This document shows, in pieces, positions 12,558-17,979 of a DNA stretch of 17,979 nucleotides (position 1 is its first letter; every line of letters starts with the position of its first letter). Below the pieces are notes generated by a model, which saw only the letters and a list, made by a program, of their open reading frames with translations, had not been told where the DNA came from and did no database searches. Both the position numbers and the translations under genes were made by a program. Origin of the DNA: CAISIP01 sp031367285 (lineage in GTDB: Bacteria; Pseudomonadota; Gammaproteobacteria; Burkholderiales; Burkholderiaceae_C); assembly GCA_031367285.1 (NCBI GenBank), contig JANLPN010000357.1:1-17979 (forward strand). Direction: 5' to 3'.

Positions 12558-13604
12558 TTATATCCCGGCCGGTTTGCGCATGGTGCTCATGCGGTCCACT
12601 GGTTTGAGCACGATGGTTTTCAGGTCGGCACCATGCAATACGGTGAGCGAAATTTCGGCGTCGGGCCGGGCCCTGTCCCACAACTTCTTGTAGAACTCCT
12701 CCAGCGTGGCGACCTTGGTGCCGTCCACTGCCAGCACCAGGTCACCGGCTTCCAGGCCCGCCAGCTGGGCCGGGCTTTCCTTGTTGACGCGCACGATCTG
12801 CACCCGCCCGCTTTGCTCGGTGGATGACAGTCCCACCCAAGGCCTGCGGCTGACCTTGGTGCTGCCGGTCTGCTGCATTTCGCTCAGGATGGGCTTGAGC
12901 AGATCCACCGGCACAAACATATTGCCCGGCAGGCGCCGGTTACCACCCATCGCGTCACTCACGAACAGGCTGCCGATGCCGACCAACTCCCCCTTCTGGT
13001 TGAACAATGGCGCACCCGAATGGTTGCCAATCGGCGGGCTGGTAAAAACCGCGGCATCGATGTGGTACTCCCAATAACCCGAGAAGGCGCGTTTGCTCAC
13101 GAGTTGCGTCATGCTGACTTCGCCGTCTTCTCCCTCTCCCTGCGCGCCGGTGGCGGCCATCATGGCCTCGCCGGTTTGCAGATCCTTCAGGCTGCCCAGC
13201 GCCACCGGCTCAATGCCGCGCAACGGAATGATGGGTCGGATCAGGCCAAACCCGGTAGCCAGGTCATAGGCCACGGCCTGGGCCGGCAGGGTCTTGTTGT
13301 CCTGCGTCACGATCTGTATCGACTGGGCTTCCAGCATCAGGTAACCGATGGTCAGTATCAGCCCGTCGGGGCCTATGACTACGCCCGAACCGGTGCGTTC
13401 CTTGCCCAGGGTCTCGGACGAACGCGCGTCGTCGGCCACGCCCACCTTGATACCCACCACGGCTGCATTGGCCTTGGCAAATGCACCGATTGCCGTCTGG
13501 ACTGGAATTGCCGCCGGCGTAGCGGATCGTGCCCAACCTGCGGCGCCAAGCCCCACCAGCAACACAGCACCCGACCAGGCGCGCCAACGATATGAACCAC
13601 CCAT
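12558..13604 (-). CDS. HtrA/DegP-like trypsin-fold PDZ protein lacking catalytic His and Asp
   Basis: The 348-residue exported protein (signal peptide about 1-27) has a trypsin-like domain (about 40-245) and one PDZ domain (about 255-335, RPWVGLSS to VLKP). The fold markers are clear: GSGVVIGPDGLILT, DLATGFGL, GNHSGAPLFNQKGELVGI. However, the His motif LTNNHVV is replaced by LTIGYLM (Tyr88), the Asp motif DxxTDxA reads DLATGFG (Gly118), and only Ser196 of the triad remains in HSGAPL. It should therefore not act as a serine protease and may be a binding or chaperone-like protein. The start at 13604 has AAGGG 6 bases upstream; an upstream ATG at 13670 would add 22 residues before the signal peptide. 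It is divergent from the third Bug gene. TTGCAT-N17-CATTCT on the minus strand (complement of 13642-13670) is a promoter candidate. Confidence 0.85.
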   Translation of the reverse strand: MGGSYRWRAWSGAVLLVGLGAAGWARSATPAAIPVQTAIGAFAKANAAVVGIKVGVADDARSSETLGKERTGSGVVIGPDGLILTIGYLMLEAQSIQIVTQDNKTLPAQAVAYDLATGFGLIRPIIPLRGIEPVALGSLKDLQTGEAMMAATGAQGEGEDGEVSMTQLVSKRAFSGYWEYHIDAAVFTSPPIGNHSGAPLFNQKGELVGIGSLFVSDAMGGNRRLPGNMFVPVDLLKPILSEMQQTGSTKVSRRPWVGLSSTEQSGRVQIVRVNKESPAQLAGLEAGDLVLAVDGTKVATLEEFYKKLWDRARPDAEISLTVLHGADLKTIVLKPVDRMSTMRKPAGI

Positions 13605-13741
13605 AATGGACCCTTTGTAATGTTGCACGGTGACAAGACAAAGAATGCGCGCAAACCGGCTAGGATGCAAGTGGGGCGGTCAAATTCAGTCCGTTCACGG
13701 GCTTCAGACCCCCCAGCCCGGCAGCCATCACAGGAGAAATC

Positions 13742-14707
13742 ATGAGCCCCACTTTTCGGTTTGCGCTTGTGGTAATGGGGCTCGCTACTGCTGGTGCAGT
13801 GTTTTCGCAGGCCTACCCCTCCAGGCCTGTCAAGATTCTGGTCCCGTTTGCCGCCGGTGGCCCCGCAGACATCCATGCGCGCTTTCTGGCACCACGCTTG
13901 CAGGACGCACTTGGCCAGTCCTTCGTGGTTGAAAATCGGCCGGGGGCGGGATCGGTTATCGGCACGGATGCCGCAGCCAAGGCAGCGCCAGACGGCTACA
14001 CCCTGCTCGTAATTTCCAGCGCCCACACGGTTAACGAGACGCTGATTGCCAACAAGCCCTATAACTTGATGCGCGATCTGGTCGCGGTGGCACCCTTGAA
14101 TTCGTCCGACCTGGTGCTGGTCGCCCATCCTTCACTGCCCGTGGCAAACCTGAGGGAGCTGATTGCCCGCGCAAAGTCGCAGCCAGGCAAACTCAACTAC
14201 GCATCGTCCGGCCCGGGGACTCCCTACCACATGGCAGGTGAACTCTTCAAGAGCATGGCGGGCGTCTACCTGGTGCACATTCCCTATCGCGGCAGCACGG
14301 GTGCGCGTTCGGATCTCATCAGTGGCCAAGTGGATTTGATGTTTGACGCCGTGCCAACCATGTTGGAACTGATCAAATCTGGCAAGGTACGGGCGATTGC
14401 CACTGCTGGACGCCAACGCTCCGACGTGTTGCCTGACGTCCCGACGCTTGGCGAAGCCGGGGTGCCTGGTTACGAGTCGGGCATCTGGCTCGGCCTGATG
14501 GCGCCCAAGGGTACCCCCAAAGCCATAGTGGACAAACTCAACGAGACTGTGTCGAAAATATTGAGTCAACCCGAGGTCAAGTTGACCTGGGCCAAACAGG
14601 GCGCCACGCCCATGGTGATATCGCCCGAAGTGTTCGACAAATATATGCGCGACGATGTCGTCAAGTGGGCAGCCGTCATCAAGTCAGCCAATATAGTTGC
14701 CGACTGA
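13742..14707 (+). CDS. Bug/TctC-family periplasmic solute-binding protein (3)
   Basis: The 321-residue protein has a signal peptide (about 1-23, ending FSQA) and the family segments VKILVPFAAGGPADIHAR, FVVENRPGAGSVIG, AAPDGYTLL, YASSGPGTPYHMAGELF, HIPYRGS, GQVDLMFDAVPT and PKGTPKAIVDKLN. It binds an unknown small organic anion in the periplasm. AGGAG at 13732-13736, 5 bases before the ATG, fixes the start. No tctA/tctB genes are adjacent. It is divergent from the PDZ pseudoprotease gene with 137 bases between starts, and is followed by a 132-base gap before tRNA-Leu. Confidence 0.94.
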   Translation: MSPTFRFALVVMGLATAGAVFSQAYPSRPVKILVPFAAGGPADIHARFLAPRLQDALGQSFVVENRPGAGSVIGTDAAAKAAPDGYTLLVISSAHTVNETLIANKPYNLMRDLVAVAPLNSSDLVLVAHPSLPVANLRELIARAKSQPGKLNYASSGPGTPYHMAGELFKSMAGVYLVHIPYRGSTGARSDLISGQVDLMFDAVPTMLELIKSGKVRAIATAGRQRSDVLPDVPTLGEAGVPGYESGIWLGLMAPKGTPKAIVDKLNETVSKILSQPEVKLTWAKQGATPMVISPEVFDKYMRDDVVKWAAVIKSANIVAD

Positions 14708-14786
14708 CGCTGCTCCTGGTTCTGCATTGGCACGACCGTGGAGATGGCGCAGGCCACGCTGCAAGTTCCAGGCATTCACACATCAG

Positions 14787-14816
14787 AAAAAATTGGTTTC
14801 AAGGGCAACAGCTTGA
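14787..14816 (-). terminator. Weak candidate terminator of tRNA-Leu
   Basis: On the minus strand downstream of the tRNA, TCAAG-N8-CTTGA forms a 5-bp stem followed after six bases by TTTTTT (complement of 14787-14792). The stem is short and the T-run is not directly attached, so the call is tentative. Confidence 0.35.
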
Positions 14817-14839
14817 CGCCAAAATGGGTAGCAGTTGTA

Positions 14840-14927
14840 TGGTGCCGGAGGCCGGAATCGAACCGGCACGGGTGTTACCCCGCGGGATTTTGAGTCCCGT
14901 GCGTCTACCAATTTCACCACTCCGGCA
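14840..14927 (-). tRNA. tRNA-Leu (anticodon CAA)
   Basis: The minus-strand transcript starts TGCCGGAGTGGTGAAATTGG and ends TCCGGCACCA. The acceptor arms TGCCGGA and TCCGGCA pair fully, and CCA is encoded (complement of 14840-14842). The anticodon arm reads CGGGA-CTCAAAA-TCCCG, giving loop CTCAAAA and anticodon CAA. A long variable arm of type II tRNAs follows, then the T arm GCCGGTTCGATTCCGGC. Length is 88 nt with CCA. It reads UUG codons. It is divergent from cysM, with 39 bases between the mature 5' end and the cysM start. Confidence 0.95.
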
Positions 14928-14946
14928 GCGGAGAGAGAAGAGCGAA

Positions 14947-14952
14947 ATTATG
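14947..14952 (-). promoter_or_regulatory. Candidate -10 box of tRNA-Leu
   Basis: CATAAT (complement of 14947-14952) lies about 20 bases before the mature tRNA 5' end, a normal distance for a short tRNA leader. No clean -35 is visible. If used, it lies inside the short gap shared with cysM. Confidence 0.35.
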
Positions 14953-14966
14953 GCACAGTGCAGGTC

Positions 14967-15869
14967 ATGAACTACCCAACCATTGAAGACGCCATCGGGA
15001 AAACGCCGCTGGTGGCCCTGCAACGCATAGGTGCCGCCGACAACAGGGCGCGCGGCAACGTTGTTCTGGGCAAGCTGGAGGGCAACAACCCGGCCGGCTC
15101 GGTCAAGGACAGGCCGGCGCTTTCCATGATTGTGCGGGCCCAGGAGCGCGGTGAGATAAAACCCGGCGACACCCTGATCGAGGCCACGTCGGGCAATACC
15201 GGCATTGCGCTGGCGATGGCGGCGGCCATCAAGGGCTACCGCATGATTTTGATCATGCCCGAAGACCTGTCGATAGAACGCGTGCAGACCATGAAGGCCT
15301 TTGGCGCCGAGCTGATCCTGACACCCAAGAGCGGTGGCATGGAATACGCGCGCGACCTGGCCGAACAGATGGAGCAGTCCGGCAAAGGCAAGGTGCTCGA
15401 CCAGTTCGCCAATGCCGACAATCCGCGCGCGCATTACGAGGCAACCGGCCCCGAAATCTGGGCCGACACCAAAGGCAAGGTGACCCATTTCGTGAGCGCC
15501 ATGGGAACCACCGGCACCATCACCGGTGTGTCGAAGTTCCTGAAGGAGAAGAACCCGGCGATCAAGATCATCGGCGCCCAGCCGTCAGAGGGCTCGCGTA
15601 TACCCGGCATCCGCAAATGGCCGCAAGAGTACCTGCCCAAGATCTACGATCCGAGCACCGTGGATGAGCTGGTGTACGTAAGCCAGGTGGACGCCGAAGA
15701 AATGTGCCGGCGTCTGGCGCGCGAGGAAGGCATATTCGCCGGTATATCGGCGGCCGGTGCCTGCTGGGTGGCGCAACAGATCAGCCAACGCGAAAAAAAT
15801 GCGACGATTGTGTTCGTGGTATGCGACCGCGGCGACCGTTATCTGTCCACTGGCGTTTTCCCGGCCTGA
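14967..15869 (+). CDS. cysM: Cysteine synthase B (O-acetylserine sulfhydrylase B)
   Basis: This PLP enzyme makes cysteine from O-acetylserine and sulfide, or S-sulfocysteine from thiosulfate. The 300-residue length is typical. PLP lysine is Lys47 in NPAGSVKDRP, the substrate loop is TSGNTG (74-79), and the phosphate loop is GTTGT (180-184). The CysM-type segment PSEGSRIPGIRKWP (207-219), with its Arg in the active site, separates it from CysK. I chose the ATG at 14967 because it begins the conserved MNYPTIEDAIG. Its only purine-rich match, AGG at 14962-14964, is too close (2 bases) to be a normal ribosome site, and a GTG at 14958 is a weaker option. The Nudix gene follows 14 bases after the stop, in the same direction. 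Confidence 0.95.
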   Translation: MNYPTIEDAIGKTPLVALQRIGAADNRARGNVVLGKLEGNNPAGSVKDRPALSMIVRAQERGEIKPGDTLIEATSGNTGIALAMAAAIKGYRMILIMPEDLSIERVQTMKAFGAELILTPKSGGMEYARDLAEQMEQSGKGKVLDQFANADNPRAHYEATGPEIWADTKGKVTHFVSAMGTTGTITGVSKFLKEKNPAIKIIGAQPSEGSRIPGIRKWPQEYLPKIYDPSTVDELVYVSQVDAEEMCRRLAREEGIFAGISAAGACWVAQQISQREKNATIVFVVCDRGDRYLSTGVFPA

Positions 15870-15883
15870 CCGGTGGATGCACC

Positions 15884-16411
15884 ATGGCCCACGAATTCAG
15901 GTTCTGCCCCAACTGCGCCACACCGCTGGAGTTCATCGCACTGCTGGAAGACGGCGGCGCCAAGGAGCGACTGCGCTGCGTGGCTTGCGGCTACACGCAC
16001 TGGAACAATCCCACGCCGGTACTGGCGGCGGTGATCGAATACGAAGGCCGGATATTACTTGCCCGCAACGCCGCCTGGACCGTCAAGGCCTACGCGCTGA
16101 TTACCGGCTTCATGGAAGCGGCGGAGTCGCCCAAGGAAGGCATCGCGCGCGAAATCCTGGAAGAGACCAGCCTGGTTGCCAGCGAGCTGAACCTGATCGG
16201 CGTGTACGATTTCCAGCGCATGAACCAGGTCATCATTGCCTACCACGCGGTGTGCAGCGGCGAGGTACGCCTGTCGCCCGAGCTGGTGGACTACAAACTG
16301 TACCGGCATGAAGACGTGTTGTGCTGGCCGGCCGGTACCGGTTACGCGTTGGCTGATTGGCTGAAGTCGCGTGGCTACGAGCCAAAATTTGTCGAGTGGA
16401 CCAGGCGTTGA
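15884..16411 (+). CDS. Zinc-ribbon Nudix hydrolase
   Basis: The 175-residue protein has an N-terminal zinc ribbon (Cys8, Cys11, Cys32, Cys35 in CPNC and CVAC) followed by a Nudix domain (about 45-160). The Nudix box spans 75-97: G75, E81, REILEETSL (89-97). It keeps the metal-binding R-E-x-x-E-E core, with Ser96 replacing the usual Gly near the end. Such proteins hydrolyse nucleoside diphosphate-linked compounds, for example NAD(H) or ADP-ribose; the layout recalls NudC, which is longer (about 257 aa in E. coli), so the substrate is not certain. ATG 15884 is supported by GGTGGA at 15872-15877. It lies 14 bases after cysM and 22 bases before the molybdenum-hydroxylase small subunit, probably in one transcript. 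Confidence 0.88.
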   Translation: MAHEFRFCPNCATPLEFIALLEDGGAKERLRCVACGYTHWNNPTPVLAAVIEYEGRILLARNAAWTVKAYALITGFMEAAESPKEGIAREILEETSLVASELNLIGVYDFQRMNQVIIAYHAVCSGEVRLSPELVDYKLYRHEDVLCWPAGTGYALADWLKSRGYEPKFVEWTRR

Positions 16412-16433
16412 ACACGCAGACAGGAGCAAGAGC

Positions 16434-16904
16434 ATGGCAAGTTACCCATTAAGCGTGAATGGCACGACCACGGCGGTCGAAGCCTGGGACCCGGACATGC
16501 CCCTGCTGTACGCCCTGCGCAACAGCCTGGGGCTGCATGCGGCCAAGTTCGGCTGCGGGCTGGGGCAATGCGGCGCCTGCACCGTGTTGCTGGACAACCT
16601 GCCAACCCGCTCCTGCCTGCTCAAAGTGTCGGACGCCGTGGGCCGGCGTATCACCACCGCCGAAGGGCTGGGCACGCCCGACAAGCCACATGCGGTGCAG
16701 GCGGCATTTATTGCCGAACAGGCAGCCCAATGCGGCTACTGCACCAACGGCATGGTGATGTCCGTCGTCGGTCTGCTGGCCCGCAGCCCCAAGCCCACGC
16801 GTGAACAGGCGCAAGGCGCGCTGGCCGGCAACCTGTGCCGCTGCGGATCACACGACCGGGTGCTGAAGGCGGTGGCGCGCGCATCCGGCCAGGGGAGGGC
16901 TTGA
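16434..16904 (+). CDS. Molybdenum hydroxylase [2Fe-2S] small subunit (IorA/NicA-like)
   Basis: This subunit passes electrons from the molybdenum centre. The 156-residue protein has a plant-type [2Fe-2S] domain with Cys41, Cys46, Cys49 and Cys61 (C-x4-C-x2-C-x11-C) and a helical second-cluster domain with Cys100, Cys103, Cys135 and Cys137 (C-x2-C-x31-C-x-C), all eight present. The protein matches small subunits of isoquinoline 1-oxidoreductase or nicotinate dehydrogenase, which pair with one large molybdopterin subunit and lack a FAD subunit, as the adjacent gene suggests. ATG 16434 has AGGAG at 16422-16426, 7 bases upstream. Its stop is 2 bases before the ATG of the large subunit, so they are co-translated. 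The substrate is not known. Confidence 0.9.
   Translation: MASYPLSVNGTTTAVEAWDPDMPLLYALRNSLGLHAAKFGCGLGQCGACTVLLDNLPTRSCLLKVSDAVGRRITTAEGLGTPDKPHAVQAAFIAEQAAQCGYCTNGMVMSVVGLLARSPKPTREQAQGALAGNLCRCGSHDRVLKAVARASGQGRA
16892..16899 (+). promoter_or_regulatory. Ribosome binding site deciding the large-subunit start
   Basis: GGGGAGGG lies 7 bases before ATG 16907. It supports a start that places the palindromic repeat inside the coding region, rather than the in-frame TTG at 17000, which has no such site. Confidence 0.65.
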
Positions 16905-16906
16905 CC

Positions 16907-17979
16907 ATGACCAAGTATGAGCGCCTCCAGCCCTGGCTTCGCCAGGCCCCCCGAGGGGGTGCAAGAAAACTTGGGAGCGGCCCGGCGTTTTCTCATGAGT
17001 TGCCGGCCGCGCCGTCCCGTCGTGATGTGCTCAAGGCCGGCGCCGTTGTCGTCGGCTTTTCATTTGCCGGCTTGCCGCGGGCACAGACGGCTGCGGCGGG
17101 CGCCGGGCGCACACTGGCCTTGACCGAGGTGGATGCCTTCCTGGCGGTGCGCAAGGACGGTTCGGTGGTGGTGTATTCCGGCAAGGTGGATCTGGGTACC
17201 GGGCACCGTATTGCGATGCGCCAGATTGTGGGCGAAGAGTTGTCGCTGCCGGTGGACCGTATTGACCTGGTCGAAGGCGACAGCGCGCTTACGCCCAACC
17301 AGGGCCCCACGGCCGGCAGCAGCGGCGTGATGCGCGGTGGCATGGAACTGCGCCAGGCGGCAGCCACGGCACGCGAAGGCCTGCTGGTTATGGGCGCGCA
17401 GCGGCTGAACCAGCCGGTGGCCGGTTTGAGCCTGGTCAACGGCATGGTGCTGGCCGGCGACGGCGGCAAGGTGACGGTGGCCGACCTGCTGGGTGAACGC
17501 AGCTTCAACCTCAAGATGAACCCCAAGGCGGCACTCAAGGACCCGGCGCAATACACGCTGGTGGGCCAGTCGTTGGCGCGCCCGGACATTCCCGCCAAGG
17601 TGACCGGCCAGCATGTCTACGTGCACGACTTCAGGCTGCCCAGCATGTTGCACGGCCGGGTGGTGCGGCCACCGTCGGTAGGCGCCAAAGTGGTGTCGGT
17701 GGACGAAGCCTCGGTCAGCCGGCTGCCGGGTGTGCGTGTGGTGCGGCGTATTGACTTTGTGGGCGTGGTGGGCAGTGACGAATGGGCCGTGTTGCGCGCA
17801 GCGCGGGAACTGAAGGTGCAGTGGAGCGACAACACACCACTGGTGACGAGTGAGGCGGTGGTGGACTGGGCGCGGCGCGGGCCGTTCCTGGCCGAGGAAA
17901 CCCTGGTCAACAAGGGGGACGCATCCAGGCTGGTGGCGCTTGCGGCTTCACCCGACGCGATCCGCGCCACCTATGTATG
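16907..17979 (+). CDS. Molybdopterin-binding large subunit, xanthine dehydrogenase family (IorB/NicB-like), 3' truncated by window
   Basis: About 357 residues of a protein that normally exceeds 700 are present; the frame is open to the end of the window. A Tat signal motif SRRDVLKAG is at 37-45, followed by a hydrophobic stretch AVVVGFSFAG, so the mature enzyme is probably exported folded to the periplasm, carrying its [2Fe-2S] partner. The start of the catalytic domain shows VYSGKVDLGTG, NQGPTAGSSGVMRGG, a SLARPDIPAKVTGQ segment and LHGRVVRPPSVGAKV, as in isoquinoline 1-oxidoreductase beta and nicotinate dehydrogenase B. ATG 16907 has a strong ribosome site. Residues 5-27, before the Tat motif, are encoded by a palindromic repeat. 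An in-frame TTG at 17000 would skip it and still keep the Tat motif. Substrate unknown. Confidence 0.88.
   Translation, partial: MTKYERLQPWLRQAPRGGARKLGSGPAFSHELPAAPSRRDVLKAGAVVVGFSFAGLPRAQTAAAGAGRTLALTEVDAFLAVRKDGSVVVYSGKVDLGTGHRIAMRQIVGEELSLPVDRIDLVEGDSALTPNQGPTAGSSGVMRGGMELRQAAATAREGLLVMGAQRLNQPVAGLSLVNGMVLAGDGGKVTVADLLGERSFNLKMNPKAALKDPAQYTLVGQSLARPDIPAKVTGQHVYVHDFRLPSMLHGRVVRPPSVGAKVVSVDEASVSRLPGVRVVRRIDFVGVVGSDEWAVLRAARELKVQWSDNTPLVTSEAVVDWARRGPFLAEETLVNKGDASRLVALAASPDAIRATYV
16919..16987 (+). repeat. Palindromic repeat, copy 2, in frame inside a coding region
   Basis: Two back-to-back hairpins are visible: CCTGGC-TTC-GCCAGG (16932-16946) and CCCCC-GA-GGGGG (16948-16959 apart from a shared C), followed by the tail CTTGGGAGCGGCCCGG. 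The order and tail match the minus-strand element at 6887-6952. Here it lies 12 bases after the ATG of the molybdopterin subunit and has no stop in that frame, so residues 5-27 are read from it. Confidence 0.7.

Noticed and set aside
15884..16411. Nudix gene as nudC (NADH pyrophosphatase)
   Set aside because: At 175 residues it is well short of NudC, and I could not see the NudC-specific motif downstream of the Nudix box; only the zinc ribbon is shared.
1..17979. Insertion sequences, prophage, integron, CRISPR array or attachment site
   Set aside because: I saw no transposase or integrase frame, no regularly spaced repeats, and no direct repeat of the tRNA-Leu 3' end.

Overview
The window is GC-rich chromosomal DNA, most likely from a betaproteobacterium of the order Burkholderiales and probably a Comamonadaceae member (Rhodoferax/Polaromonas-like). 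The clues are three periplasmic Bug/TctC solute-binding proteins with no cognate permease, an extra IF-1 gene outside a ribosomal cluster, an AscD-type flavin/2Fe-2S reductase divergent from an NAD-epimerase, and a GC-rich palindromic repeat that I associate from memory with Comamonadaceae. I see no insertion sequence, prophage, CRISPR or plasmid function, and no gene-free stretch longer than about 270 bases.

Layout. Bases 3-2605 hold an MFE-2-type short-chain dehydrogenase, a long leader followed by an infA paralogue, and a convergent glutathione-dependent formaldehyde dehydrogenase gene. Bases 2754-7873 form a signalling island. A plus-strand operon encodes a STAS anti-anti-sigma-like protein, a metallo-beta-lactamase-fold hydrolase and a membrane-anchored CHASE2-SpoIIE phosphatase. 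A minus-strand pair encodes a FecR-domain periplasmic protein and an OmpA-family protein. A plus-strand gene, divergent from fecR, encodes an RsbW-like ATPase. Bases 7878-10401 hold two minus-strand Bug proteins flanking a small secreted helical protein with an internal duplication. Bases 10464-12555 hold the reductase and the divergent epimerase, separated by an AT-richer region with a perfect 9-bp inverted repeat. Bases 12558-14707 hold an HtrA-like PDZ protein that lacks its catalytic His and Asp, divergent from a third Bug gene. Bases 14840-17979 hold tRNA-Leu(CAA), cysM, a zinc-ribbon Nudix hydrolase, and the first two genes of an isoquinoline/nicotinate-type molybdenum hydroxylase. The second of these runs off the window.

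How the genes work together. The STAS protein, SpoIIE-type phosphatase and RsbW-like ATPase are the three parts of a partner-switching circuit: the kinase phosphorylates the STAS serine, the phosphatase removes the phosphate, and the STAS state controls a target. Here the phosphatase has a periplasmic CHASE2 sensor. It is translationally coupled to an MBL-fold enzyme of unknown substrate and neighboured by periplasmic FecR and OmpA proteins, so an envelope-sensing switch is a reasonable inference. No sigma factor or other output gene is in the window. This is the best candidate for an undescribed system here.

Two other points stand out. The HtrA-like protein at 12558-13604 looks like a pseudoprotease. 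A copy of the palindromic repeat lies in frame inside the start of the molybdopterin-subunit gene (16919-16987), encoding part of the region before its Tat signal. Another copy separates fecR from ompA and ends against the ompA ribosome binding site.
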